Assembly: GCF_019656455.1 (NCBI RefSeq)
Contig: NZ_BPMK01000007.1
Location: 186,001-250,000 of the forward strand
Reading direction: 5' to 3'
Source: Noviherbaspirillum aridicola
GTDB lineage: Bacteria > Pseudomonadota > Gammaproteobacteria > Burkholderiales > Burkholderiaceae_D
Length of the DNA stretch: 64,000 bases
Made by a program: the position numbers and the translations under genes. Positions within the stretch are counted from its first letter, which is position 1; each line of letters starts with the position of its first letter. Shown piece by piece: positions 9,870-17,563 of the stretch. Under the pieces are notes generated by a model. That model worked only from the letters and a program-made list of their open reading frames with translations, ran no database searches and was not told the origin of the DNA.

Positions 9870-10412
9870 TTATTCCTTAGGTGGCCGCCAACCGCGTGGG
9901 ACCTGCCTTACGGGAGCTGCTCCATCCATATGTGGAAACGGGCGGTCATAATCCACGACGAAAGTCGCCGAAATTGTTTTTTTCAAGCAGACGGCCATCG
10001 GCGGTATGACGGCAAAAACCCTGGTATTTCTAAGCTCTTCGGGTACATCTGTCGGCACGATTCGTTCGTATCCACGGGCGGTAAAAAAGTCGATTGCTTC
10101 GTTGGTGACCACGTAGGCCGCGCGAATGCCTTCTCTTCGTGCCCGCTCTTCCACCAACCCGAGCATTTGTTTCGCCCAGCCTTGGCCTCGCACGGACGGC
10201 TCGACTGCAAGCGTTTTCACGAGTGCCGAGTCACCATAACGCTCCATTCCTACGCAGGCGAGCATTGTCTTGCCGTCCGAGCCTTTTCTGGCAACGAGGA
10301 AGTCCTTGAAGTTCTTGGAAGTGACGTCTGAGGAAGGCATGTTGCATGATGCAAGCATTACTTGAAGCGGGCGAACCTCGTCTGGTTCGAGAGGGCGGAA
10401 ATCGTAGGTCAT
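9870..10412 (-). CDS. GNAT acetyltransferase, ArsN2-like
   Basis: A 180-residue GNAT-fold acyl-CoA transferase. The order of features matches ArsN2, an acetyltransferase often found in arsenic operons: CNMPSSDV, VARKGSDG, CVGMERYGDSALVKTLAV, the acetyl-CoA loop RGQGWA, then FFTARGY and a closing PPMAVCLKK. ATG at 10412 has AGGA upstream; an ATG at 10442 would add 10 residues not seen in the family. There is a C-terminal tail of about 30 residues beyond the usual end. No arsenic gene is adjacent on the island; the broken arsC at the window's right end is chromosomal. It is the first gene inside the left border. The GNAT call is strong; arsenic relevance is inferred from similarity. Confidence 0.75.
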   Translation of the reverse strand: MTYDFRPLEPDEVRPLQVMLASCNMPSSDVTSKNFKDFLVARKGSDGKTMLACVGMERYGDSALVKTLAVEPSVRGQGWAKQMLGLVEERARREGIRAAYVVTNEAIDFFTARGYERIVPTDVPEELRNTRVFAVIPPMAVCLKKTISATFVVDYDRPFPHMDGAAPVRQVPRGWRPPKE

Positions 10413-10497
10413 TTGGTGCGTCCTGCTATGCGAGCGTTTCAAAATATTTCTTTATCGCAAGAATAGCAAACCTCGGTGCCTGACAGCTCTCCCGAAT

Positions 10498-10860
10498 TTA
10501 TGGGAGACGATTCCTTTCCAAGTCGTTGTCATTTGGCTTTAGCTTCTTGCGGGCCGTCCGTCGCTTGGCGATGTCCGTGAGCGGATTCCTTCGCTCCGGT
10601 AGCTCGGGCTGTGGAAGGAGCAACTGTAGGCCGAGGAGTCGACCCGCCGCGCGAACAGCCGCTACGAAGGTTGCGATAGACCCTGAACCGTCCGCTTCTA
10701 ATCGCTTGTACGTTCGTAAGGGTATTCCTGCCAACTCTGACATCTCTGACTGCGTCAGCTGCCGGCGCAGGCGTTCAGCTCTGAGTCGCCTACCAATTTC
10801 TTGGCATACCTCTTCATCCGACATCGAGGCCAATTCCTGCAGGGGAGCGGTTGAATTCAA
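10498..10860 (-). CDS. XRE-family (HipB-like) helix-turn-helix regulator
   Basis: A 120-residue DNA-binding protein. Residues about 20-75 form a Cro/C1-type HTH: IGRRLRAERLRRQLTQSEMS, then LAGIPLRTYKRLE, followed by a basic, lysine-rich tail. It resembles HipB-type antitoxin regulators, but no HipA kinase lies beside it. The start is either TTG at 10860 (AGGA upstream) or ATG at 10824 (MSDEEVCQEIG). It is divergent from the CBASS operon, and the 200-base gap between them contains a perfect palindrome and the CBASS promoter. I infer it represses itself and perhaps CBASS. It is not one of the named CBASS regulators CapH/CapP as far as I can see. Confidence 0.82.
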   Translation of the reverse strand: MNSTAPLQELASMSDEEVCQEIGRRLRAERLRRQLTQSEMSELAGIPLRTYKRLEADGSGSIATFVAAVRAAGRLLGLQLLLPQPELPERRNPLTDIAKRRTARKKLKPNDNDLERNRLP

Positions 10861-10902
10861 GCTAATTTTCCTTCTCTTTATCGCCTGGGAGGCATTAAAG
10901 TG

Positions 10903-10964
10903 CCAAATTTGGAACGTGCAGTCAAGAAATTTCTATTGCGCTGTGGATAAACTGTGGATAGAAT
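10903..10964 (+). promoter_or_regulatory. CBASS operon promoter with possible operators
   Basis: A sigma-70-like promoter TTGCGC (10936-10941), 17-base spacer, TAGAAT (10959-10964) points at the CD-NTase start at 11062. Two direct copies of CTGTGGATA (10941-10949 and 10952-10960) lie inside it. A perfect 10-bp palindrome CCAAATTTGG is at 10903-10912, close to the divergent XRE gene. These are plausible sites for the XRE protein; binding is inferred. Confidence 0.6.
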
Positions 10965-11061
10965 CCAGTCGCCGTCCGGAAGAAACTGTTGGTAACGACG
11001 GTCAGTCGTGGCAAAGCCGCTCTCGCCGCAGTGGAAGACCTCAAATAAGGAAATTGCACGC

Positions 11062-12066
11062 ATGGCAACAAAACAGCAGTTCTTAGATTTTTTGTACGAG
11101 ATAGAGCCGAGCACTTCGACTGTGTCTGCGTGCTCCAGCGCGCACACGAATCTGCGAGACAAGCTTTCAGCCCATGAGACTTTCAAAGAGGTTCATGTCA
11201 GTACTTTCTTGTCGGGCTCGTACGTTCGTAAGACTGCTATCCGGCCGCAAACGCGGGACGGCGAACTCCGCCGTCCGGACGTAGACATCATCGTCATTAC
11301 CTCCCACACCACGGCGGACTCCCCCGAGACAGTAATTGACCAGCTGTACAACGCTCTGTCCGATGGCGGCTACAAGAATCTCCGCAAGAACCGGCGGTCC
11401 GTTTCTGTTCTGCTCGCCACTGTGGATATGGACGTCGTTCCAATCATCGAAGCACCTGATGGGGAGGCCCACCTTATCCCGGACAAGGAACTGAACGAGT
11501 GGTTGCGAACGAATCCGCGCGGCCATACCCAGTGGGCTACAGACGTCAACAAAGAGGCCGGTGAGCGGTTCAAGCCGATGGTAAAGCTTCTCAAATGGTG
11601 GCGCCGGGAACACCTAGCTGACCTCAAACGCCCAAAGGGATTCATCCTCGAAGCGCTCGTTGCAAAGCATATGAGCTATTCCGAGACTAGTTATGAAGAG
11701 CTCTTCGCAAAATTACTGCGCACGATAAAGTCAGAGTACGCCCTTACGGTTGCGCTGCATCAGGTGCCTTATATCGAAGACCCGGCAGTTGCGGGCAACA
11801 ACGTGTTTTCGAACGTAGAGCCTGAGGAGTTCAAGCAGTTCTACGACATGATATGCAAGCATGTCGGACTGATTGCAGACGCGCAAGCTGAAACGGACGG
11901 TGCCAAACAATTGGCCAAGTGGCGGGAGATTTTCGGCACCTTCTTCCCTGCAGCCGGAACGGCGGCAAAGGCGGCAAACGAGAATTTGCTACGACCTGCT
12001 GCAGCTGCAGGCTTGTCTTTCCCGGCAAAGCCCATTATTCCAAACAAGCCGCAGGGGTTCGCATAG
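11062..12066 (+). CDS. CBASS CD-NTase (cyclic oligonucleotide synthase)
   Basis: A 334-residue cGAS/DncV-like nucleotidyltransferase, the phage sensor and signal-making enzyme of CBASS. The active site is visible as GSYVRKTAIRP (Gly52-Ser53), the metal-binding pair DVD at 73-75, and a third acid in VDMDV at 122-124. I chose ATG at 11062 because TAAGGAA lies 10 bases upstream. The following Cap2 gene starts within the stop codon (TAGTG), so translation is coupled. Together with Cap2, Cap3 and a SAVED effector this is a type II CBASS layout. The enzyme probably makes a cyclic trinucleotide, because SAVED effectors sense such ligands; the exact product and clade cannot be told here. Confidence 0.92.
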   Translation: MATKQQFLDFLYEIEPSTSTVSACSSAHTNLRDKLSAHETFKEVHVSTFLSGSYVRKTAIRPQTRDGELRRPDVDIIVITSHTTADSPETVIDQLYNALSDGGYKNLRKNRRSVSVLLATVDMDVVPIIEAPDGEAHLIPDKELNEWLRTNPRGHTQWATDVNKEAGERFKPMVKLLKWWRREHLADLKRPKGFILEALVAKHMSYSETSYEELFAKLLRTIKSEYALTVALHQVPYIEDPAVAGNNVFSNVEPEEFKQFYDMICKHVGLIADAQAETDGAKQLAKWREIFGTFFPAAGTAAKAANENLLRPAAAAGLSFPAKPIIPNKPQGFA

Positions 12067-13799
12067 TGCGTGTACTTGTCGAGAGAGCCGGTCGCTTGGC
12101 TGGTGAACACGAGGCGATTGCTCGGCTAGCAGCCGATGCGCAGTGGCTGTCCGGATTCAGATGGGGAATTACGGACGAGCTCGATGTCTGCGTTAACGTC
12201 GACATCGCCGTGGGCGACAGAACCTACGAGGTCCGCTTGATATACCCGGACTTGTTTCCTGATACTCCGGCCATAGTGCAACCGCGAGGAAAGGAGCGCT
12301 TGAGCAGTCATCAGTACGGATATGGTGGAGCTTTGTGCCTGGAGTGGGGGCCCGACAATTGGACCCCCGATGTTACCGGTGCAATGCTCCTTGAAAGTGC
12401 CTACAAGCTTCTGTCAATGGAGTCCGAAGCCTCAAGTGAGCAAAGTGAAGTGCTCAGCCGGCACCGGCTCACCGAGGGGCAGCGCTTGCGCCAGCGCAGC
12501 TGCCGGCTAGTGCTCACCGAAGAATTCATGGCGACACTAGCTGCACTCGGCGCACAAGGAACTGTCGAGCTCGCGACACGTACGCTTTTTGCAGAAGGCT
12601 CGGCCGTTGCAATTGCGAGTCCGGCGAAGACGCAGGAAAATCAGTCGACCCTCGTCTCGTGTTTCGAGATGGTGGACCTGAATAGTTGGCCACGTCCTGG
12701 ACTGGCCATAGTAGACGAGCGTCTTACGGAAATTCCGACCGTGCTAGAGTTCGCTGACTTAAAGTCGCTGCTTGCAACGCTGGATTTGTGGCCGTGGAGT
12801 GAAGAGGAGGAGCAATCGGCACGCCTGCTCGTGCTTTCGGCACCGGGAGAAAAGCCTCGAGTATTTGCAATCGGACAAAGCGGTTTGTCAGAGTATGAGG
12901 CGATTGAATTTCCACAGTCAGGAGTCCCACGTGCACCGGCCTCGCATATCGGGCTGTCCGAGAAATCCGTTGCGATAGTCGGACTAGGGTCTGTTGGAAG
13001 CAAGGTGGCGGTGTCACTTGCGCGCGCCGGAGTTGGTCGGTTTGTACTCGTCGACGAAGATATTTTGGCTCCTCACAATCTCGTGCGACATGCAGCAGAT
13101 TGGCGCGAGGTTGGACTGCATAAAGCGACGGCGGCTTCCAAGGCAATCAAGCTCATATCTCCCTTAGCCAATGTCTATATCAGTCGATTGCGGCTCGCGG
13201 GTCAAGAGAACGCCCATCTGACAAGTACAGTCTTGGAGAAGATTGGTGCTTGCGACCTCGTTGTCGATGCGACGGCATCGCCTAATGTGCTTGCCTTACT
13301 TAGCGCCGTGTGTTCCCGCCGTCAAACGTCGTTGGTTTGGGGAGAGCTCTTCGCGGGCGGGTACGGTGGGATGATGGCACGTAGCCGACCGGGCTACGAA
13401 GCCGATGGCCTGATGATTCGTAATGGTATAAACCAGTACTTTGAACAGCTTCCACCGCCGCCTGAAGTAGTCGCCTCTAGCTACGATGCGGTTGCAGATA
13501 ATCGCGTCCTTATAGCCTCCGACGCTGATGTCTCACAGCTCGCGGCTGCAATGGGCCAGTTTTCGCTAGACACGCTCGGCGACGCTTCAGCCACAGCGTA
13601 TCCGTACTCAGCGTACCTAATGGGTTTTCGCGCCGGTTGGATTTTCACGGCGCCGTTCCATACCATTCCTTTAGAGGTGGCAGTCGCCAAACCTGAAGAC
13701 AAAGCGCAACCATCCTTGGACGCTAATGACCCTCGGATAAAGGAAATAATGCGGGGAATCGCCGAGGATATCAATGCTGACGATAAGCCTTCCGTCTGA
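12066..13799 (+). CDS. cap2: CBASS Cap2: E2-E1 ubiquitin-transfer-like fusion
   Basis: A 577-residue protein that primes CD-NTases in type II CBASS by conjugating their C-termini. The N-terminal third is E2-like, with His82 and catalytic Cys91 in SSHQYGYGGALCLEW followed by a conserved Trp. The C-terminal half is a ThiF/E1 adenylation domain: VAIVGLGSVGSK near residues 302-313, acidic VDEDILAPHNLVRH, and DLVVDATAS. I chose GTG at 12066 because it overlaps the CD-NTase stop and has CAGGGG upstream; the frame is open upstream to 11919, but that stretch overlaps the CD-NTase. It overlaps Cap3 by 26 bases. The CD-NTase C-terminus (ending NKPQGFA) would be the conjugated end. Confidence 0.92.
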   Translation: MRVLVERAGRLAGEHEAIARLAADAQWLSGFRWGITDELDVCVNVDIAVGDRTYEVRLIYPDLFPDTPAIVQPRGKERLSSHQYGYGGALCLEWGPDNWTPDVTGAMLLESAYKLLSMESEASSEQSEVLSRHRLTEGQRLRQRSCRLVLTEEFMATLAALGAQGTVELATRTLFAEGSAVAIASPAKTQENQSTLVSCFEMVDLNSWPRPGLAIVDERLTEIPTVLEFADLKSLLATLDLWPWSEEEEQSARLLVLSAPGEKPRVFAIGQSGLSEYEAIEFPQSGVPRAPASHIGLSEKSVAIVGLGSVGSKVAVSLARAGVGRFVLVDEDILAPHNLVRHAADWREVGLHKATAASKAIKLISPLANVYISRLRLAGQENAHLTSTVLEKIGACDLVVDATASPNVLALLSAVCSRRQTSLVWGELFAGGYGGMMARSRPGYEADGLMIRNGINQYFEQLPPPPEVVASSYDAVADNRVLIASDADVSQLAAAMGQFSLDTLGDASATAYPYSAYLMGFRAGWIFTAPFHTIPLEVAVAKPEDKAQPSLDANDPRIKEIMRGIAEDINADDKPSV

Positions 13800-14241
13800 T
13801 GTAGTCAGGCGGCTAACGCAGGCACTTCATGCTTCGGGGGAGCGCGAGTGCGGTGGCGTATTGATGGCGGAACATTGCGGGCACAATCAGTTTGTCGTCC
13901 GTCAGGTAACCATCCAACGTGCGGGCTCAATTATCAGTTTCCTGCGAGAGGTTGCGGACGCTGTGAGGCATTTACGCGAATTTTTCAGCACAACTAACGA
14001 AAACTACGTTCGTTTCAACTACCTCGGAGAATGGCATTCGCATCCTCTGTTTCTCCCCGAGCCCAGTACCCTGGACCACGCTTCAATGCGCCAGATAGTA
14101 CAAGACCCAAAGGTTGGAGCAAACTTTGTTGTCCTTCTTGTACTTAAGCTAGATTCGGCAGGCAAGCTGGTAGGCTCTGCACATACGTACCTACCGGACG
14201 GGGCCGTTTATCGTTCCAACCTTCTCATCGAAAGAACATGA
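13774..14241 (+). CDS. cap3: CBASS Cap3: JAB/JAMM deconjugating peptidase
   Basis: A 155-residue Mov34/JAB metalloprotease that reverses Cap2 conjugation. The JAMM zinc motif is complete: Glu25 in ERECGG, His88 and His90 in GEWHSHP, Ser98 and Asp101 (the HxHx7Sx2D pattern). GAGG lies 7 bases before the ATG, inside the end of cap2. The next gene begins in the overlapping ATGA, so all four genes are translationally linked. The length is normal for stand-alone Cap3. Confidence 0.93.
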   Translation: MLTISLPSDVVRRLTQALHASGERECGGVLMAEHCGHNQFVVRQVTIQRAGSIISFLREVADAVRHLREFFSTTNENYVRFNYLGEWHSHPLFLPEPSTLDHASMRQIVQDPKVGANFVVLLVLKLDSAGKLVGSAHTYLPDGAVYRSNLLIERT

Positions 14242-15653
14242 GCAGTTTATTGTTAGGTAAGGAAGCAACCGGCGGTGAAACCGCGCGGGACGGGTTCGGA
14301 TACCAAGATTTCTTCATCTTGGTAAAACTACCGGAGTGGCTTGCGCAGGACGCCTTTTCAGGCGTCGTTAGCGAGACCGTCGGCGATATCGAAGTCTGCT
14401 ATTTCACGCCGGACGGGGAGCGACGTGTTTTCTTCGAAGCGAAGAACTACGTGCTTTCGCCGAAGCCGTTTTGGGAAGAGATGGTGAGGTTTCAGAAGGT
14501 ATTCAACGTAACCGGCGACTTGTACACCCGCTTTGGTTTCGTTGCCCCGGAAATGCCTTCGACGCTTTCGCCGATGTTTGCAAAGCTAAGCCGAATTCGT
14601 GGAGTCGGCAGTTCATTTGAGGAGCAGGCAAAGCCGCTCATAGACGCGAAGCGGGATTTCGTCCAGTGGGTTGTTGACCAGGCTGGCCAACCGGCAGACT
14701 TGGCAGAGTTTGTCCTAGAGTACGTTGACTTCATTCAGTTTGACGATAGCGCGGCTGATAGTCGGTTCGTGGGTGAGCTCACGGCGCACCTTCCATGCCT
14801 TGAAGAGCTGCCAGGTACGCGTCACAAAGAACTCCGCTCAAAATGGAAGGAGCTTGTTCAGCATTCGGGGAAGCGGAAAATAACGCGGCGGGACTTAGAG
14901 GCGGCCGTGTTGGACGTGCTGCCGGCCGCGGAATGTGCGAGCTGGCTCGAGTTTCCGTCGCAGGTACGTCTTCAAAAGGGTGTAGCGGGCGAAGCTCGTC
15001 CGAACCCATATGAACTCGTCCTAGACCTGCGTCCATTTCTTGGCGAAGACCGAGGCATGCGTACAAAAGAGGAGTGGCGGGCGCTCGTCTCAACGGCAGA
15101 TGCAATGGCTGACTTCATGCACACGTCACGCGTTCGCCGGCGGGTCGAAATCGACGCCGAGCTTCGTATGTCGGCTGCGGTAGTGTTAGGAGTGGTATTC
15201 AAGGCAACAAAAGGGCATCTTTTGGAGCTGACGCACCGAGAGGCCAAATTCCATCTGCAGAGTCCAGAGCGGGATGAAGGCGCGTTCTTCACACGGGAGA
15301 TAATTCCAGGTCAAGGCTCCGAGGCCGTCGTGGTTATACAGATTGGTCATGTTGCCCGCGGGGATATGCATCGCGCCTTCGGCGATTTCGCGCTCGAGAA
15401 AATGCCGCGATTGTATTTGGAGACTTCAGCAGCTATTCCTAGTATCAGTGCGTTAAATGGTGCCGTTCATGACGCTAAGGCGGCCCTTGTTGATTTCCGC
15501 TCGACGTACGGGCTGACCCATATCCACATGTTTCTGAAAGGACCGTCGTTCTTCGCCATCGCGATTGGCCACCGGCTGAACGCGTTGGGCGAAGTTCAGT
15601 TGTACGACTGGGTCGCTAACTCGTATCATCCGACTGCAAGGTTCGTCGTCTAG
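14238..15653 (+). CDS. cap4: CBASS effector Cap4: DUF4297-like nuclease plus SAVED sensor
   Basis: A 471-residue two-domain effector. The N-terminus begins GGETARDGFGYQDFF, the typical opening of DUF4297 nucleases, and has a PD-(D/E)xK site at Asp50, Glu67 and Lys69 (FFEAKNY). Residues about 270-471 fit a SAVED domain, ending with ITHIHMF-like text (THIHMFLKGPSFFAIAIGHR) and VQLYDW, a CARF-related fold that binds cyclic oligonucleotides. Known Cap4 proteins cut double-stranded DNA once their ligand is bound, causing abortive infection; that activity is inferred here. It is the last gene of the operon. Confidence 0.88.
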   Translation: MSSLLLGKEATGGETARDGFGYQDFFILVKLPEWLAQDAFSGVVSETVGDIEVCYFTPDGERRVFFEAKNYVLSPKPFWEEMVRFQKVFNVTGDLYTRFGFVAPEMPSTLSPMFAKLSRIRGVGSSFEEQAKPLIDAKRDFVQWVVDQAGQPADLAEFVLEYVDFIQFDDSAADSRFVGELTAHLPCLEELPGTRHKELRSKWKELVQHSGKRKITRRDLEAAVLDVLPAAECASWLEFPSQVRLQKGVAGEARPNPYELVLDLRPFLGEDRGMRTKEEWRALVSTADAMADFMHTSRVRRRVEIDAELRMSAAVVLGVVFKATKGHLLELTHREAKFHLQSPERDEGAFFTREIIPGQGSEAVVVIQIGHVARGDMHRAFGDFALEKMPRLYLETSAAIPSISALNGAVHDAKAALVDFRSTYGLTHIHMFLKGPSFFAIAIGHRLNALGEVQLYDWVANSYHPTARFVV

Positions 15654-15684
15654 GAGCGTCAGACCAGAAAAAGGGCTTGCAGCC

Positions 15685-15715
15685 TTGACCTTCCTAGCGT
15701 GGGAAGGTGTAAAGT
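15685..15715 (+). promoter_or_regulatory. CueR-type MerR-family promoter
   Basis: TTGACC (15685-15690), a 19-base spacer, then TAAAGT (15710-15715). The over-long spacer is diagnostic for MerR-family activation. Inside is a perfect dyad ACCTTCC-N7-GGAAGGT (15688-15708), the classical CueR copper/silver operator. It drives the Cus-type genes starting at 15801. No CueR gene was found in the window, so the regulator should be encoded elsewhere. Confidence 0.85.
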
Positions 15716-15800
15716 TCGCCCTTAGTAGCTTAAATGGAGTAGCTTTCTAGTCCGTTCGAGTACGGTGAGCTAAACTGTTACCAAATTGCTTGCGCGCGAC

Positions 15801-16178
15801 ATGCGTATATTCTTCACATCAATCTTTCGGCTCGTTGCCAGCGTCCTGCTAATGACGGTACTGACGTCAGGAATCGCCATGGCTGCGTACGTATGCCCGG
15901 ATGTGGCCGCACCGCCGATGCCCGAAATGATGGAAGGAATGCCCTGTGCTGGAATGGACGTGGAAAAGCCAGTCCAGTGTGCTAAAGCCCAGGCAGGCGA
16001 AGACTTGGCGCTCGAGCAGTTGGCGTCTGCTCCAAGCCTAACGCCGTCTACTGTTACTTCAGTAATGCCGGCGCCTGCTCCGGTTGTTCCTACTGTTCTT
16101 GCCACTTTCCGCTTCGAGGCACCTCCAGACCCTGGAAGCGACCCGCCTTACCTTCGCACCCTGCGCCTGCGTATTTGA
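15801..16178 (+). CDS. Small exported protein at the head of the copper operon
   Basis: A 125-residue secreted protein of unknown function. The start MRIFFTSIFRL (ATG at 15801) gives a clean signal peptide ending near TSGIAMA. The mature part has a Met/Cys patch (PPMPEMMEGMPCAGMDV) suited to Cu(I) binding, a Pro-rich middle and a closing PPYLRTLRLRI. An ATG at 15786 would only add five residues. It directly follows the CueR-type promoter and precedes the outer-membrane channel gene by 71 bases, so I infer a periplasmic copper-related role. Confidence 0.7.
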   Translation: MRIFFTSIFRLVASVLLMTVLTSGIAMAAYVCPDVAAPPMPEMMEGMPCAGMDVEKPVQCAKAQAGEDLALEQLASAPSLTPSTVTSVMPAPAPVVPTVLATFRFEAPPDPGSDPPYLRTLRLRI

Positions 16179-16249
16179 CCTAACCCTCTGTTGTCTCGCC
16201 GGCCGGCATCCTGCCGAGGCCGGAGTTCGTCTCGACTTCAGGGGATTTC

Positions 16250-17563
16250 ATGTTTTCACGATTACAAGTGCGTCCGGTGCATGGCAACCGGCCGCGCGTT
16301 CAACGCCACCTCAGCGTCTTCATCGCGCTAGTGTTCGGCGCAAATATAGCCTATGCCCAAGCAGATGGCATGACTTTGGACGAGGCGTTACGCCTTTCGT
16401 CGCAACGCTCGAGCCTGACTAAAGCATCCGCGGCAACCGTTCAGGCTAGCCGCGAAGCTGCAGCCAGAGCCGGACAGCTGCCTGACCCAATGCTCAAGTT
16501 CGGCCTCGAGAATCTCCCGGTGGAGGGGCCGGAGCGCTGGAGCACGACGCGCGAGTCCATGACCATGCGCCGGGTAGCCGTAGAGCAGCAATGGGTGTCA
16601 GCAGACAAGCGTGCCGCACGTACCGACCGAGCGCGCCGGGCGACCGAGGCCGAGGAAGGCAACTATTTGGCCGACCTGGCAAGAGTCCGAGAGGAGACTG
16701 CAAAGGCCTGGGTCACAGTGCTCTACACACAGCGTTCCCTGGCTCTCGTCAAGGCTGTGGAGCAGCAAACTGCCCAGGACTTGATGGCAGTGGAAGCCTC
16801 TCACCGCGGCGCCAAGGCGTCCGCGGGCGACGTAGTCCAGGCTCAGCTAGCTCTAACCCAAGCACAGGATGCTGTCCGCAAGAGCGAGCAGGAGCTTAAG
16901 ACTGCAAAACTGGCATTGGCACGATGGACGACAGTGCCAGTGGAAGCGGTTGCCGACCAGGCGCCGACGCTGGTTTCCCATGTGTCAAACCTTCCCATTG
17001 AGGACCTAGAGAAGTATCACCCAGTGGTGCTTAAAGCGCGCCGTGTAATAGCACTGGCCGATGCAGAAACAGCCGTGGCGACACGAGAACGCCGCCCGGA
17101 CTGGTCGATTGAGGCTGGTTTTAGCCAGCGACCGCAGTTGTCCAACATGGTCTCGGTGGGTGTCAGCATTCCGCTGCCTGTGAATAGGGTGGAGCGTCAG
17201 GACCGCGATGTCGCAGAGCGGGCGGCCATGGGGACCAAGGCCAGACTGCAGTACGAAGACGCGCTCCGCGAGACGCAGACCGAGATACGCACGCTTTCCT
17301 CCACTCTTGAGAGCCTCAAAGACCGCCTCGCGCGCCTTAACGCAGAGCTTTTGCCGGCTGCCCACCAGCAGGCCGAACTAGCGACGGCGGCCTATCGGGC
17401 CGGCACGGGCAGCCTGAGCAGCGTGTTTGGCGCCCGGAAGATGCTGCTCGAGCAGCAACTGCAGCTCACAGAATTGGAGAAAGAGGCGGCCCTTACCTGG
17501 GCAAAGCTCGAGTACCACATTTTGCCGCACGGATTGGCATTAGCAGGAAGGACAGAACAATGA
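16250..17563 (+). CDS. cusC: TolC-family outer-membrane channel, CusC-like
   Basis: A 437-residue outer-membrane efflux protein forming the exit duct of the HME-RND pump. Signal peptide to about residue 38 (ending IAYAQA), then two coiled-coil OEP repeats rich in Ala, Gln and Arg. No lipobox Cys is obvious. AGGGG lies upstream of the ATG. It overlaps cusB by four bases (ATGA), so the three pump genes form a coupled cusCBA operon. The copper/silver assignment rests on the CusA and CusB neighbours and the CueR-type promoter. Confidence 0.88.
   Translation: MFSRLQVRPVHGNRPRVQRHLSVFIALVFGANIAYAQADGMTLDEALRLSSQRSSLTKASAATVQASREAAARAGQLPDPMLKFGLENLPVEGPERWSTTRESMTMRRVAVEQQWVSADKRAARTDRARRATEAEEGNYLADLARVREETAKAWVTVLYTQRSLALVKAVEQQTAQDLMAVEASHRGAKASAGDVVQAQLALTQAQDAVRKSEQELKTAKLALARWTTVPVEAVADQAPTLVSHVSNLPIEDLEKYHPVVLKARRVIALADAETAVATRERRPDWSIEAGFSQRPQLSNMVSVGVSIPLPVNRVERQDRDVAERAAMGTKARLQYEDALRETQTEIRTLSSTLESLKDRLARLNAELLPAAHQQAELATAAYRAGTGSLSSVFGARKMLLEQQLQLTELEKEAALTWAKLEYHILPHGLALAGRTEQ

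Noticed and set aside
10498-10860. HipBA toxin-antitoxin module
   Set aside because: The regulator is HipB-like but no HipA kinase gene is adjacent on either side.
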